Positions 47,977 through 59,033 of a stretch of 64,000 nt of DNA are shown in pieces. Origin of the DNA: Heterohyrax brucei. Its lineage: Eukaryota > Chordata > Mammalia > Hyracoidea > Procaviidae. The DNA lies in the NCBI GenBank assembly GCA_028571685.1, contig CM053140.1, forward strand, positions 22,239,501-22,303,500, in the 5' to 3' direction. The first letter of the stretch is position 1; the number at the start of each line of letters is the position of its first letter. The notes beneath the pieces are model-generated. The model was not told where the DNA came from, made no database searches, and saw only the letters and a program-made list of their open reading frames with translations. The position numbers and the translations under genes are program-made.

Positions 47977-48139
47977 GGAAACCCTGATGGCATAGTGGTG
48001 AAGTGCTATGGCTGCTAACCAAACAGTCAACTGTTCAAATCTACCAGGCACTCCTTAGAAGCTCTATGGGTCAGTTTTACTCTGCCCTACAGGGTCGTTA
48101 TGTGTTGGAATTGACTGGATGGCAGAGATTGTTGTTGTA
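47977..48139 (+). repeat. AfroSINE-type SINE
   Basis: Partner of 15764-15927. Begins 'ggaaaccctgatggcatagt'. Confidence 0.9.
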
Positions 48140-48547
48140 AAGGGTGGCATCTTATGGAATAAACTGTGTCCCCACCAAATACGTGTTGTAAGTACTAGCC
48201 TCTATGCTATGGTTGTAATCCTGTTTGGGAAAGGGTTGTCTTAGCGATGTGAAGGATGCAGGATTAGTGCAGGGTGTTACCTTGAGTCAACCTTTTTGGA
48301 GCTATTAAAGGGATTAAATAAGCAAGCCAGAAATCAGAAATGGCAAAAGGGAGGTACCTAGCCACATGAAGATCACCAAAGGACAGAAGCTCATAGGCAC
48401 AAAGACCTTCCACCAGAGCCTGCACACACAGCCTTCTCTTACAGAGCCCACCAGAATTCAAAATTGTAGCCTCCAAAACTCTGGGAAAGTCAACGTCTCT
48501 GTTCAAGCAACTCACTTGTGCTAGGTCTGTTACAGCAGCCCCAGAGA

Positions 48548-48715
48548 ATGAAAGGAACCCTAGTGGCACAGTGGGTAACAGCTCAGCTGCTGAGCACAAA
48601 GTCAGCAGTTCAAATTCACGAGCAGCTCCTTGAAAACCCTATGGGGCAGTTCTCCGCTGGCTATACAGCTACTACAAGATCGCAGCAACTCAAGGACACT
48701 CAACAACTAACTAAA
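48548..48715 (+). repeat. AfroSINE-type SINE (diverged)
   Basis: Partner of 17588-17760. Has 'ggaaccctagtggcacagtg'. Confidence 0.85.
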
Positions 48716-48719
48716 ACAA

Positions 48720-49310
48720 GGTACTTTTACACCTGTGTTCAGGGGAGTACTATTCAGAAGGGCCACACAGAGAAAGAATCCAAATTCCCGTCAGCAGATG
48801 CATGGATCAACAAACAATGGAGAACTCTTCAGTCCTAAAAGGAAGTGAATTTTTCAAAAATGTTATAATATGGATGAACCTTGAAGATGTTAAGTGAAAT
48901 GAACCAGACACAAAAGGACAAATATTCTATGACCTTACTTATAGGAAACGCCTACAATAGACAAGTGTATAGAGACTGAAGTAGATGAGTGTTTCAAACC
49001 AAACCCATTGCCATCGAGTTGGGTCTGACTCATAGTGACCATATAGATCAGAGCACAGTTGACCCACAGGGTCACCCAGGAGCACCGGGTCAATTTGATC
49101 TGCCAACCTTTTCATTAGCACCAGGGTTTCCTTACCAGTGGTTACCAGGGATTAAATGGAGAGGGGAAGTAGAGTTACAGCTTCAGAGGAAACGGGTTTC
49201 CCCTAAAGGTGATGGAAAAATTTGAACACCAGTAGTGGTAATGGTTGTACACATGGCCACAATAACTAATGTTATACTAAATAGGTAAAAAAGGAAAAAG
49301 GTGTTCCAAG
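48720..49310 (+). mobile_element. L1 3'UTR fragment, split by a SINE
   Basis: Partner of 17765-18235. The L1 text is interrupted at 48993-49131 by a minus-strand SINE that block 1 lacks. Confidence 0.75.
48993..49131 (-). repeat. AfroSINE-type SINE, minus strand (block 2 only)
   Basis: Has 'accaaacccattgccatcga', 'ggagcaccgggtcaatttga' and 'agcaccagggtttcc'. Block 1 is uninterrupted at the matching L1 site near 18035, so this insertion came after the duplication. Confidence 0.85.
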
Positions 49311-49807
49311 TATTTTACAAAACATACACAAACACAGCTTTGCATGAAATGAACATAACACACTATTAAATAAACAAAACAACTTAGTGTCTGAACTCAG
49401 TGCAGAAGCGAAAGGACGGGAATTTAGATACTCTTGGAAGAGAAAGAAGAAAGGAGATATTTCCAAACTTTGACGCCAACCTCGGGGTATACTCACCTAG
49501 AGAAGTGAAATTACGTATGAGAAACTTCAGTGTGTAAATGGGCTCCACAAGGTCACTGGATCTTGGTCACCTTCTTCTTAATAGAAAACAAAAAAAAAAT
49601 GAATTATAATTTTGCATGCGTGGAAACAAACAAAAAAATATGTTAAGGCATTTGAGTTAGCAATCATTTCACAAACTTCACACTTAAGACACTTCACACT
49701 TCTCAAATGAAGTAGACACCTGTTCCTGGACCCTTTGCATTTAGCTACCCTGGAATGCATTTCAACTGATGGTCATCACGTGCATGCAGAGAAAAACTTC
49801 TCCACAT

Positions 49808-49933
49808 GGTTTTCAAGGCTGGGACCTTTTGGTGACAGACCACCAGGCTTGTCTTCCAAGGCCTACCTGGGCAGGTTTGAACTGATGAACTTCTGGCTAG
49901 TAATCTTAACGATTTGCACCATACAGGGACTCC
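49808..49933 (-). repeat. AfroSINE-type SINE, minus strand
   Basis: Partner of 19337-19465. Confidence 0.75.
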
Positions 49934-50194
49934 CTACTTCACGCTTTACTGTTTATGTGTTCTCCTCTTTTCTTATACTGACATTCTACAGACTTAACCC
50001 ACGTGTTTCAGACCTTCATTCTACATTAGATTTGGCTTAAAAGGAAACATATTCTCCAGTCATGCTACAGGTGTCACACGCTATTTACTCCATCAAGTGT
50101 TACTTCCTGTTCAAAATCATAAATGAGAATTCTCTAGAAGTTGCACATTTCACATTTCTTGAAGGAAGAGTTGTGTAAAGTAATTAGTACAAAG

Positions 50195-50530
50195 CATGAG
50201 GTGCCATCTCGGACACTGCAGCTAGCTGCGAAGAGAAAGAACAAATCTCTCTTGGAAGAAATAAACCTGAATGCTCCTTAGAAGCAAACATGACAGGAGT
50301 GTATCTCACACAGTTTGGGCATGTTACCATGAGGGATCAGTCCCTGGAGAACATCATCATGCTTGGTCAACTACAGAGATCTTCAGAAAGATGGCTTCAT
50401 AGAGTAGTTATAAGGGATGCAAGCATAAAAAATGTTTTCATAAAGGTGCAGGCCAGTCAACATTTTGTCCTATTGTACACGGTGTCACTGTGAGTTGGAA
50501 CTCAAGAGACAGTACCCAGCAACCCGTGGC
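50195..50530 (+). mobile_element. RTE-clade LINE 3' end
   Basis: Partner of 19715-20065: YLTQFGHVTMRDQSLEN followed by the shared 3' tail. Confidence 0.75.
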
Positions 50531-50934
50531 TGACCTTTGAGGATCTATTCAAGTGTTGTGATTTGTTCTGGGATTGAACCGCTGACCACTCAACTAGCAG
50601 CCAAGTGCATAATCACAGCACACTACCAACAGTCCTCTTTATAACATATGCCTCCCATGTGGCTCATTCCTACAGTCACTGTTCTGAAATTGGACATATG
50701 AATGGCTTTTGCTCCAAGAAGCCTTCAACCTAAATATGGTTCATTAGTAGCAAAAACTGTGGCTGAATCACTAGGATCTACACTGGCTCAGATCCTGTCT
50801 CAGCCAACCCTTAAAGGTAGGCACTATTCTTTCTGAGGAACAATAGGTAGAAGCCATTTTTACTTTTCTCTCAGGTGCACACACATATAAGCAGTTCATC
50901 ATGTGTCCTCATCTGAAATGGTCAAGGTCTCAGT

Positions 50935-51310
50935 TTTGAGATTTGGACATATACATATAGAACCTCCTCTAATATTAAGTTCCCATTCTATGGGAATTCC
51001 AGAACACTTAATGGTGCTCTTAAGAAATCTGTACACGGATCCAGAGGCAATCGTGCAAACAGAACAAGGGGACACTGCATGGTTCAAAGTCAGGAAAGAT
51101 GTGCATCACGGCTGGATCCTTTCACCGCGCCCTTGCAACATGTATGCTGAGCAAATAATCTGAGAAGCTGCTTTCTACAAAGAACAAGGCATCAGCATTG
51201 GAGGACGACTCCGATGTGGTATGCAGTATGCACACACCACCACCTTACTTGCTGGAAGTGAAGAAGATTTGAAACGCTGACGAAGACAAAGGACCACAGC
51301 CTTCAGTATG
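50935..51310 (+). mobile_element. RTE-clade LINE, reverse transcriptase fragment
   Basis: Has 'GIPEHLMVLLRNLYTDPEAI' and 'VQTEQGDTAWFKVRKDVHHG', the RTE RT motif run. Partner of 21995-22376. Confidence 0.9.
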
Positions 51311-51439
51311 GACTGTACCTTGTCGTGGATTGACTGTTTTCCCTGAAAAATCAATAAAAATTTGGCTGTGCCATAATTCCTGGTATTTTGTTGATGTGCT
51401 TCCACGTGGGAATTCCTGGCCCTATGATGTGAATAAGGG

Positions 51440-52040
51440 TGGATGGGGAGTAGTTAGGTTGGGTCCACAATCAACACCCATGGAAGTAGCAGTCAAGAAA
51501 TCAAAAGACACATTGCACTGGCAACATTTGTTGGAAAGGATCTGCTCAAACCACTGGAAAATAAAGATGTCACCTTAAAGACAAAAGTGTGCCAGGCCCA
51601 AGCCATGGTACTTTCAATCACATCATACACATGCACAAGCTGGGTGGTGAACAAAGAAGTCAGAAGAAGAGTTGATTACCTCTGAATTGTGGTGATGGAG
51701 AAGAATGTTGAATGTACCATGGACCACCAGAAGAACCAACAGATCTGTTCTAGAAGAAGTACAACCAGAGGGCTCCCTGCAAGCAAAGATGGCAAGACTG
51801 CATCTTGCATACCCTGGACATGCTGTCAGGAAGGATCAGTCCCTGGAGAAGGACATCCTGCTTGGTAGAGTGGAGGGTCTGTGAAAAAGAGGGAGACCCT
51901 CAATCAGGTGGATGGACACAGTGGCAGCAACAACGGGCTTAGGCACGAAAATGACTGTGGACATGAAGCCAGACTGGGCAGTGTTCCGTTCTGTTGCGCT
52001 CAGGGGTCCCTGTGAGTTGAAACTGACTCGACGGCACTAA
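51440..52040 (+). mobile_element. RTE-clade LINE, C-terminal domain and tail
   Basis: Partner of 22850-23525, with more frameshifts. The motifs 'ccaccagaagaaccaacaga' and 'gacatgctgtcaggaaggat' are conserved. Confidence 0.85.
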
Positions 52041-52960
52041 CAACAACCAGAAGAGTGAACTGAAATGGGCTGGTACTGGTCTTTCTGAGTCAGAAGAAAA
52101 CAAATATGGTCTACTGTAACAAGAATGCTAAATTAAAGAGGAACGGTATCACATTCATCATCAAAACAAACACTTCAAAATATATACTGAAGTACAAAAC
52201 AACTGCCACCCATACTCTGTCATTAACCTCACAGAGGCAGGGTTGACAGCATATAGGAACATCATACAATACCAGGAATCATGGATTAGGCAAACGGCTA
52301 CACACAGTTTTGATGGGAAACCACAGGTACAAACATGACGGATACCAAGGAAGGAACTGCACAGATTTCTATTACACTCTCAAACCCAGAAACAGAGCAT
52401 CATCCTCAAACAGATGGGTATGGGAGAGACTGTCCTTCTGCCCAACTGAATCCACATTCTTTGCATGTCTACTGGCCCTTTTTCCTTACTGAAGCTAAGT
52501 CATAGAGGGGGAGGGGTTGGCAGGTTCAGCAGCTCCTACTGCTCAGGAGAAGCATGGTGGTACCAGCACTTTTTGTTCAGGAGATGTGGAGAGGTGTCTC
52601 AATACAGGGAGGTGGAGGCCTTTAATTCTCATTGGACGAGGTGCTGGCTGATGCACAGTGGCTGGAACCATGAGTTGGGAGGATGAACAAGGGGTGGTGA
52701 AAGACATTCAATGGGGAGGCCACGGGGTCACAGTGCAGATGGTGGCTGGACTACCACAGTAGTGATTCCCTTCGAGGAAAAAACATCCTCATCTATTAGG
52801 GATCAAAGGACAAATATCTGCCTCCTGCCCAGAAGAAAAGAGACCTTACTCAAAGCTCTCTAATCCAAGAAGCCTAGCTGGAAGTCTGTATGTCAGGTAG
52901 GTAGATATCTGCTCTAACAGGACCCACCCAGCCACAGGTAGGAGACCACCACCCCAGCAA
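52041..52960. repeat. RTE/LTR-like fragments and MUC16-like 3' flank
   Basis: Partner of 23580-24440. No conserved coding frame. Confidence 0.5.
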
Positions 52961-53897
52961 GTCCTCTCTTTGGACACAGACACTGTCCCTGTCCAGGGTG
53001 TAAGAGCCAAGATGGGTGACACCACAGGTCAGCTGGTGCAGCTCCCAGTGAAGTTTCCCTCTATCCAGCCTGGGGCCTTTAAGGACAGGCCAGAGTGCGC
53101 AGATGGCATCCACTCTTGGAGCTTCCCTGTCCTCCTTGAGCCCGTGGAGGGAGAACGAGGGGATGACCACAAATGGTGCTTCCAGAGTGGAGTCTTGAGA
53201 GTCTTTGGGGGCAGGGTAGAAAGGGGCAAGAGAAAATGAGACAGGTGAAGACTTGGACTTGTGATTAAAGCAACGCATAAAACTTTTTTGTCTGGAGAGA
53301 AGCCCTCGAGACAGAATTGAAGACCTAAAGGAAGTATCCTAAATGGTCACAACAATTACAGGAGTTCTGGGAGTTGCAGAATGATACCAGGGAAGAGGCA
53401 GTCCTGCTCAGGAGCTCTGCAGAGCCTAAGAGTGGTAGTGGGGACCAGGAAATGCCTTGGTCCTGGAGCAAATGCCTCCCAAATTCCACCTCCTCTGTGG
53501 AGGCTGAATCTGTCAAGACAGAGGGAACTGACCGAAGGCCTTAAGCCTGGGATCCCTTGACGCGGTCCTGCTAGGTGTCTTTTCAAGAAGTCCCACCTAA
53601 GTGAGACCAGCGTTCAGTCAGAGTAGACGGTTTCAGCACCAGTCTTACTCAGTAAGCTCTTGAGCTTGGGAGAAAAGAAGAAGAGATAAAGAGGAGGGCT
53701 CAAGGGGCTAAGGGAAAGTGTAGGCAGGGATGAGCGGGGTGTCAAGTGGACATCACGGTCCTCTCTCCAGGTGCTGCTGAATCCTGTCATCTGAGGTGAA
53801 CTCTGTAGTACCCAGGTGTCCCATGTCATCCATGTAGCACAAGTTGGTGATGGTGAAGTTGCAGGTGAACAGAACCAGGGCAGGTTGAAGAATGGCA
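52960..53897 (-). pseudogene. MUC16-like SEA-module exons, copy 2
   Basis: Same three exons as 24445-25365, on the minus strand. Exon a is 53897-53768 (130 bp; FTCNFTITNL, then FTSDDRIQQHL) and its donor is lost (GT changed to GA at 53767-53766). Exon b is 53664-53597 (68 bp), with the conserved Cys codon TGC changed to TGA (53616-53614). Exon c starts at 53141 and codes VDAICALWPV, then LHWELHQLTCGVTHL and YTLDRDSVCV. It keeps the frame expected after splicing from exon b, but its acceptor AG has become GG (53143). Each copy therefore has defects where the other is sound, so both decayed independently from a working ancestor. Not expected to encode mucin. Confidence 0.8.
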
Positions 53898-54329
53898 CTG
53901 GAAAGGAAGAGCAAGTTTTCCCTGGGGACCACGGTAATGGCCAAGGTTACCTAGGACCCTGGTCAGAAGTGACAGCAGTAGACTAAGTATAGCCATTGGC
54001 TGCAAGAGTCGAGGAAGAGAACAAAGATTTTGGGAACCCAGACTTCTTCATTCAATGAGCGCTAACGGAGCAGACATGGGTTCAAAGCAATGTGCAAGCA
54101 TACATGACAAAGGCACGGTGTTATTGACTGTACTCTAATGACACAAAATTTGTGCTGAAACCCTAACCCTCATGCCTGTGAATCACAGGCATCCAATGTG
54201 ACGCAGCAGAACAGCCCCCATAGAGTTCTCTTAGGCTAACATCCTACATTTTTAAGTTATTTGGCTGAAAATCATTTCCAAATTTGCAGTAGTAAAGTAA
54301 CAGAGAACAGCCGGAAATTCAAGCCTGAT

Positions 54330-55075
54330 TCAGACAAAGGTTGGACAACAAGAGATCCCACTGCTGATGACAGATGGATCTTGACAGGAAGCAGAGAACA
54401 CCACAAAGATGTTGATCCATAGTTTACCAACTAAGCAAAAGCATTTGACTGGGTGAACTGTAACAAATAATGGAGAACTTTGGAACAAATAGAATTCCAG
54501 AACGCTTCACCGTGCTCCTAAGGAACCGGCGCATAGAAACAGATAAGTCATTCTGACACAACAAGGGCATACTGCATGGTTTAAAATCGAGAAATATTCC
54601 ATCAAAGTTGTATCCTTTCCCACTTATTCAGTCTGTATGCTCAGCAAGTATTCTGAGAAGCTAAACTATATGAAAAAGAATGCACCATCATGAGTACAGA
54701 AAGACTCATTAACAATCTATGATATGCATATGATACAACCTTGATTGCTAAAAGCAAATAGAATTTGAGGTGCTTACTGATGAAGACTAAAGGCTACAGC
54801 CTGTGGTGTGGACTGCACATCGACATAACGAAAACAAAAATCCACACGACTCGATCAGTAAGCAGCATCACGATGAATGGACAAAACACTGAAGTTGCCA
54901 ACGATGTCATTTGACTCAGATCCATGATCAGTATCCATGAAATTTGTTCATCTTAGGTGCCATCAAGTCAAACCCGACTCACAGCAATCCTGTGAACAAC
55001 AGAAGGTAATTCTTCCTGGTCTTGGGCCGCGCCCACAAGGGTTGTTAAACCTCAGCCTGTTGTTGCAGCTATAAA
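54330..55075 (+). mobile_element. RTE-clade LINE fragments with minus-strand tail
   Basis: Partner of 25800-26590. A KAFDWVN-like stretch lies near 54438-54462. The minus-strand tail is at about 54945-55070. Confidence 0.7.
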
Positions 55076-55164
55076 GTAACAGTTGTGACACATTACACGG
55101 GGAAAACTGGATGCAGATGACCTCTTTAAATCTTGAAAAGCAACACAGGACTCTGATGACAAAG

Positions 55165-55720
55165 ATGTAGTGTCATGGATCGACTTGAGCCAAGATGCAC
55201 ACTCGTCAACAGGATCTACTCATGCCTCATAATTCACTCTAACCTTTGTCTAAAGACTTGGGTTCAGGAATCATTTTGCTTGTGGGCCAACAGAGAGTCT
55301 GATGACCACGTGTTCTGGGGTCTCCTCAGGCTCAGACAGATGATCGAGTCTCGTCGTTCTACTAGAATTTCCGTTCTCCACCCCACTTTTCTCCCACTTC
55401 ATCAGAATCTCTGCTGCTTTCCTGGTTACAGCAGTCACTGGTGGTGGCCTGGCACTGTCCAGTTCTTCTGGACTCTGGCTGATAGACTCTCTGCTTTAGG
55501 TGGCCCTTTCCATCTCTTGGGCTTCTCTTTTTCTCCTGTCTTTGTGTCCCTGATACTCCTTTGCTCTAGGTGGGTGATGGCCAATTAATACATCTTAGCT
55601 GTGTCTTGCTTTTAAGACTCATCACCGAAGTAGGATGCAGAATATTTTCTTAAACTTTGTTACGCCAGTTCACCTGGATGCCCGCTGAAATCACAGACCA
55701 CACGCTCCAAACCCAGTTAC
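55165..55720. repeat. Unnamed dispersed repeat
   Basis: Partner of 26640-26909, extending further to 'accgaagtaggatgcagaat' near 55625. The 137-codon frame here is not conserved in the partner. Confidence 0.45.
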
Positions 55721-55959
55721 CATGTCCCTCGAATGTTTACTTATCTAAAGGAAATCTCTCAGCTTTTGCTTAAATCCTGTTGGGCTGATTTCCTTCACTG
55801 TATGGACCAAATGACTTCTGAGGTACAAAAAAAAAAAAAAAACAGATTCAGTGCAGAGACAAACCAGACTAGGAAAGTCAGATGCCATGTGCAGTTTGCC
55901 AAGGAAGTAACACTGGGGCTGTGAAAGCTGACAGTGACCCAAATTTTCCCTGGAGATGA

Positions 55960-56490
55960 GAAAGAGACAGCTTTTCTCTACAACCGCTATCTTGGTCATC
56001 CCCGTTGTTATAGCAGAAATATCACAAGCGGATGCCTTTCACAAAGAGAAACCTCATGGTCTAGCAGGCCTCAAGTCCAAATTCAGGATGCTGACTCAGA
56101 GGGAAGACATTCTATGTCTCCTCTGGAGGTTAAGTCCTCAACACCAGTCTGCCTTGGGTTTAAGGGCATCTCAATGCAGGAACTTAAGATCCAAAGGACA
56201 TGATCTGACCCTGGCACTGCTGTTTTGGTGGTGGGTGTTGCAGTAGCAGGTCCCCGGCTCTCTCTACTCATTATTTTATTTTGCCAAAGAGACTGCTTAG
56301 GACACTATCCCATCCTGTAGATCTCATCCACATTAAGTACTAATAATTCATTTCATTACACCGTAGTAACAGGACCTATAACACCCAGGCAAGTCACATC
56401 TGGTGACAAAAGGCAAATCACACAGTACTGGGATTATGACCTAGCCAAGCTGACAGATGTTGGGGGCGGTGGGATCCAATTCAGCCTGTG
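55960..56490 (-). mobile_element. LTR-type dispersed repeat, minus strand
   Basis: Third copy of the family at 14691-15075, longer on its left. It has 'gtccaaattcaggatgctga' and ends near 'ccaattcagcctgtgacagt'. It follows a run of 17 A residues near 55827. Confidence 0.5.
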
Positions 56491-57719
56491 ACAGTCAGTG
56501 CCCTGAATCCAGAATTCAAGCCTCCTATATTGGGACAAAAAAAACTGGGCTCTTTAAACCCACGCATTCGTAATAGTTCTGCTACAGTGGCATTAAGACA
56601 CCAGAACATGCCTCAGTCAAGGGTACTGTGGCCAGGGCAGTGAGCAGGCCATTAAACTCCAGGGTGAGCCAGGGGCAGATAACTTCAGGGGGACACCCAA
56701 GTCAAAGACTCAGAAAAGTTCACAAAACAAGCACCACTGCAGGTGTCATCATAATAAGCCTTAACAGTTTGGTAGCTGGCAGCCAACCAAGAGAAAATGT
56801 CCTCCAGACAGGAGGAAGAGGCTTGGCAAAGGCCTGGTGGAGGGGCAGAGCAGCTGCATATAAGAAACTTTAAGTGCTTTCACTGTGGCCACAGCGAGTA
56901 AGACCTGGAATGAGAAGGATCCTCTGAGCCCAGAAAGGGGGCTATGACTATCCAGAACAGAGGGCCGGCACCACTTGAGGTCAGGTGGACCAATCCAAAA
57001 TTGTCAACAAGCCAAGAACTAAGAAGACCTATGTAGGCTAGAGTGCTTATTACTGCAGTCATCACAGTGGAAGATAAAGGACGGCCATGCAAAGTTTTAG
57101 ATGATGCAGAAACACCCAAGTCTTGCAAGATGGATTGAGGTGGTAAGTGACAGGCAAGGAGGGCCAAGGTTGGCACTTCTATCTCTGTGTTTGGTGATCA
57201 AGGGGCAGGTTACGAGGACCAGTGATGTCTTCAGGATACACATGTTCAAACCGAGCAGTCTGAGGTCCTAAGAGGTGGACAGACCACGTGTCCAGAGCCA
57301 GCGTGGGATGTGGAAACTAGACACTCAGCAGAATCCACGTAAATGCATGAACTGCCTCAAAGACAAAGAGTGAGCAGTGAAGGAAGAAAGGGTTTGGCAC
57401 AACACAGCGGCAGAAGTGATTTTGTCCTCAGTAACAGCCTGAGGCATTTCCTACCGTGGACTTCTTGAGGAGAGCTGGTGTCAGGGAGGTGGCTGTGAAG
57501 GGAGAGGACATCACAGCTGCTAGAGAAGAAACACCAGGGTGGAAATCCAAGGAGCCCTGTCCCCAAGGAAACTGCAGTGTGTGGTAGGGCTGGTGTAGCG
57601 GGGAAGGACACGTCCAGTTCTCTCATCCTCTTCCCAGCATGAGGAAACGGCATCTTCCTCAAGAAGCTGGGCATCCCCGGCTCTGCCATCCCCAACTCAG
57701 CTCCTATTTTATACATATA
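56491..57719. other. No recognisable feature
   Basis: Frames up to 157 codons (57357-57830, minus strand) have no recognisable domain and no partner in block 1. I treat them as chance. Confidence 0.4.
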
Positions 57720-58135
57720 TCTTGGACACTTTTCCTTCCTGATGGTAACCAATGTTGGCATAGAGGGGTTGGAAAGTCCAGCAGCTCCCATTGTTCGAAG
57801 AAGTGGGTGGCACCAGGCACATGGGGACATGGAGGTCTGTAATACTGAGTCCCACTGAGTGTAACCTGCCGATGGTACGATGTGGAAGGGGGACGGAAAG
57901 ACATTCAGTGTGGCATAAACAGCTTCCTTACAGTAGACACGGTTGCTGGACCATCACAACTGGGAATTCTTTCAAGGAAGACAGAGCCCCCACCTGGTGA
58001 GGATCAAAGGCTACATACCCTCTCCTCATAAAGACATGGAGGCTTTACCCAAAGCACTCTGAGAGGCCCAGAAGGACGTCTGAATGTGGGGCTGATACCT
58101 CCTCCAGCAGGACCCACAGACACCCCTCCCCTGGA
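57720..58135. repeat. Third copy of the MUC16-like 3' flank
   Basis: Homologous to 23945-24420 and 52470-52930: 'cttttccttcctgatggta', 'tccagcagctcccattgttc', 'ttctttcaaggaagacagag'. It stops before any SEA exon, so only the flank was duplicated here or the exons were lost. Confidence 0.65.
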
Positions 58136-58440
58136 GGCGGTGAACACTAACAACCGAAGACTAGACAAGTTGTGGGATGACATACAAGAAGTTACACCTG
58201 AAGAAAGCAAGACGTCACTGAAAAGACAGGAGAGAAAGAAAAGAGGAAAATGGATGTAGAGGAGACTCTGGGACTTGCTTTTGAATAGCGACCAGCTAAG
58301 CGAAAGGAAGAAATGAGCAAGGGAAACACGAACATGGGAATCAATACAAGCAAAGAACAGTTCTATGGAATTGATTCCATACACACACCGACACACAAAG
58401 AGACATATTTTTCTTTTGGAAAAAACGCTTCAAGGATTCT
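58136..58440 (+). mobile_element. RTE-clade LINE, linker fragment
   Basis: Partner of 28320-28600: 'ctaacaaccgaagactagac' and 'gaagaaagcaagacgtcact'. It runs up to the kinase promoter, as in block 1. Confidence 0.75.
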
Positions 58441-58487
58441 TGAGACCAAAGAGACAGAGAACACAGTGTGAAGGATCCCCAGTCTTG

Positions 58488-58554
58488 ATTGGTCCATTTC
58501 TTGCAGTGACTTCATAAGGAGCCAACTGCTGGCAATTCCAAGCCCCTATATAAG
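58488..58554 (+). promoter_or_regulatory. TATA promoter of kinase gene A2
   Basis: An inverted CCAAT box ATTGG (58488-58492) lies 54 bp upstream of TATATAAG (58547-58554). A start site about 30 bp downstream (58578-58590) would give a 5'UTR of about 370 nt. No ATG occurs between there and the predicted start codon at 58952. The homologous site of the degenerate gene has lost the TATA sequence, which supports its use here. Confidence 0.7.
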
Positions 58555-58579
58555 TTCCAGGCAACCTAGGTCTGTGGTC

Positions 58580-58951
58580 CGTCTAGCGAAGGCAGCTGTT
58601 TCAGTGACCTGAAAGACTGTGACCCCACTTAGCTCATTTGTCACTTTTAGTATTGTTTTGCTCATTTTATATTTTATCTTTTTTCATCTTTTATTAAGTT
58701 TTTAGGCATTACTTGGTTACTCATTCCTGTTATTTACTTAGTTATTTACATACTTTACTTATTTACATATTTACTTAGTTATTTACTTATTTATTCACTT
58801 GTTTAGTAATTTACTTGTTATTTATTGACTTGTTTAGTTATTTATTGACTTATCTACTTGTATTTTTATATAGTGTATTTATTTACAATACTAAGACAGG
58901 AGGTGTGGTGAATACTCGAGAGCGTTTATCACAGACAGACATACAAGAGAG
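58580..58951 (+). other. 5'UTR of kinase gene A2, TTTA/TTAC-rich
   Basis: Bases 58690-58880 are an irregular tandem of TTATTTACTTA-type units, giving an AU-rich leader with several ATTTA motifs. The whole leader is free of ATG, which is unusual for an A/T-rich stretch of this length and favours efficient use of the ATG at 58952. Confidence 0.6.
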
Positions 58952-59033
58952 ATGGGAGCTAAGTCCTCCAAACCATCTCGGACTTCTCGAGTCAGACCGC
59001 AGGTTCCCACTGGGCACCTAAGGGATGATGAAG
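58952..59033 (+). CDS. SMOK-like kinase A2, coding exon 1 (predicted)
   Basis: I chose this start because it is the first ATG after the TATA box, has G at -3 and +4 (gagATGG), and its frame splices exactly into the kinase exon. It codes 27 residues beginning MGAKSSKPSR and one base of the next codon, then the donor AAG/GTGAGT (59034). Gly2 with Ser6 and Lys7 fits the N-myristoylation consensus, so membrane attachment is inferred. The 82-bp length is conserved without indel in gene A1, which suggests a coding past. The alternative is that translation starts at an ATG in the intron (60694), which would require intron retention. Confidence 0.6.

Larger units (their letters stand above)
44005..55150. 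repeat. Spacer block 2 of the large tandem duplication
   Basis: Partner of 12785-26640; anchors are given there. Block 2 lacks the CpG island segment, the minisatellite with its LTR-like insertion and the 16184-17375 L1 insertion. It carries its own SINE at 48993-49131 and extra sequence at about 44080-44985. Confidence 0.8.

Noticed and set aside
55175..55588. 137-codon frame
   Set aside because: It lies in a dispersed repeat shared with 26640-26909, where the frame is broken.
57357..57830. 157-codon minus-strand frame
   Set aside because: No domain, no paralogue, and no splice or promoter support. It partly overlaps a duplicated non-coding flank.
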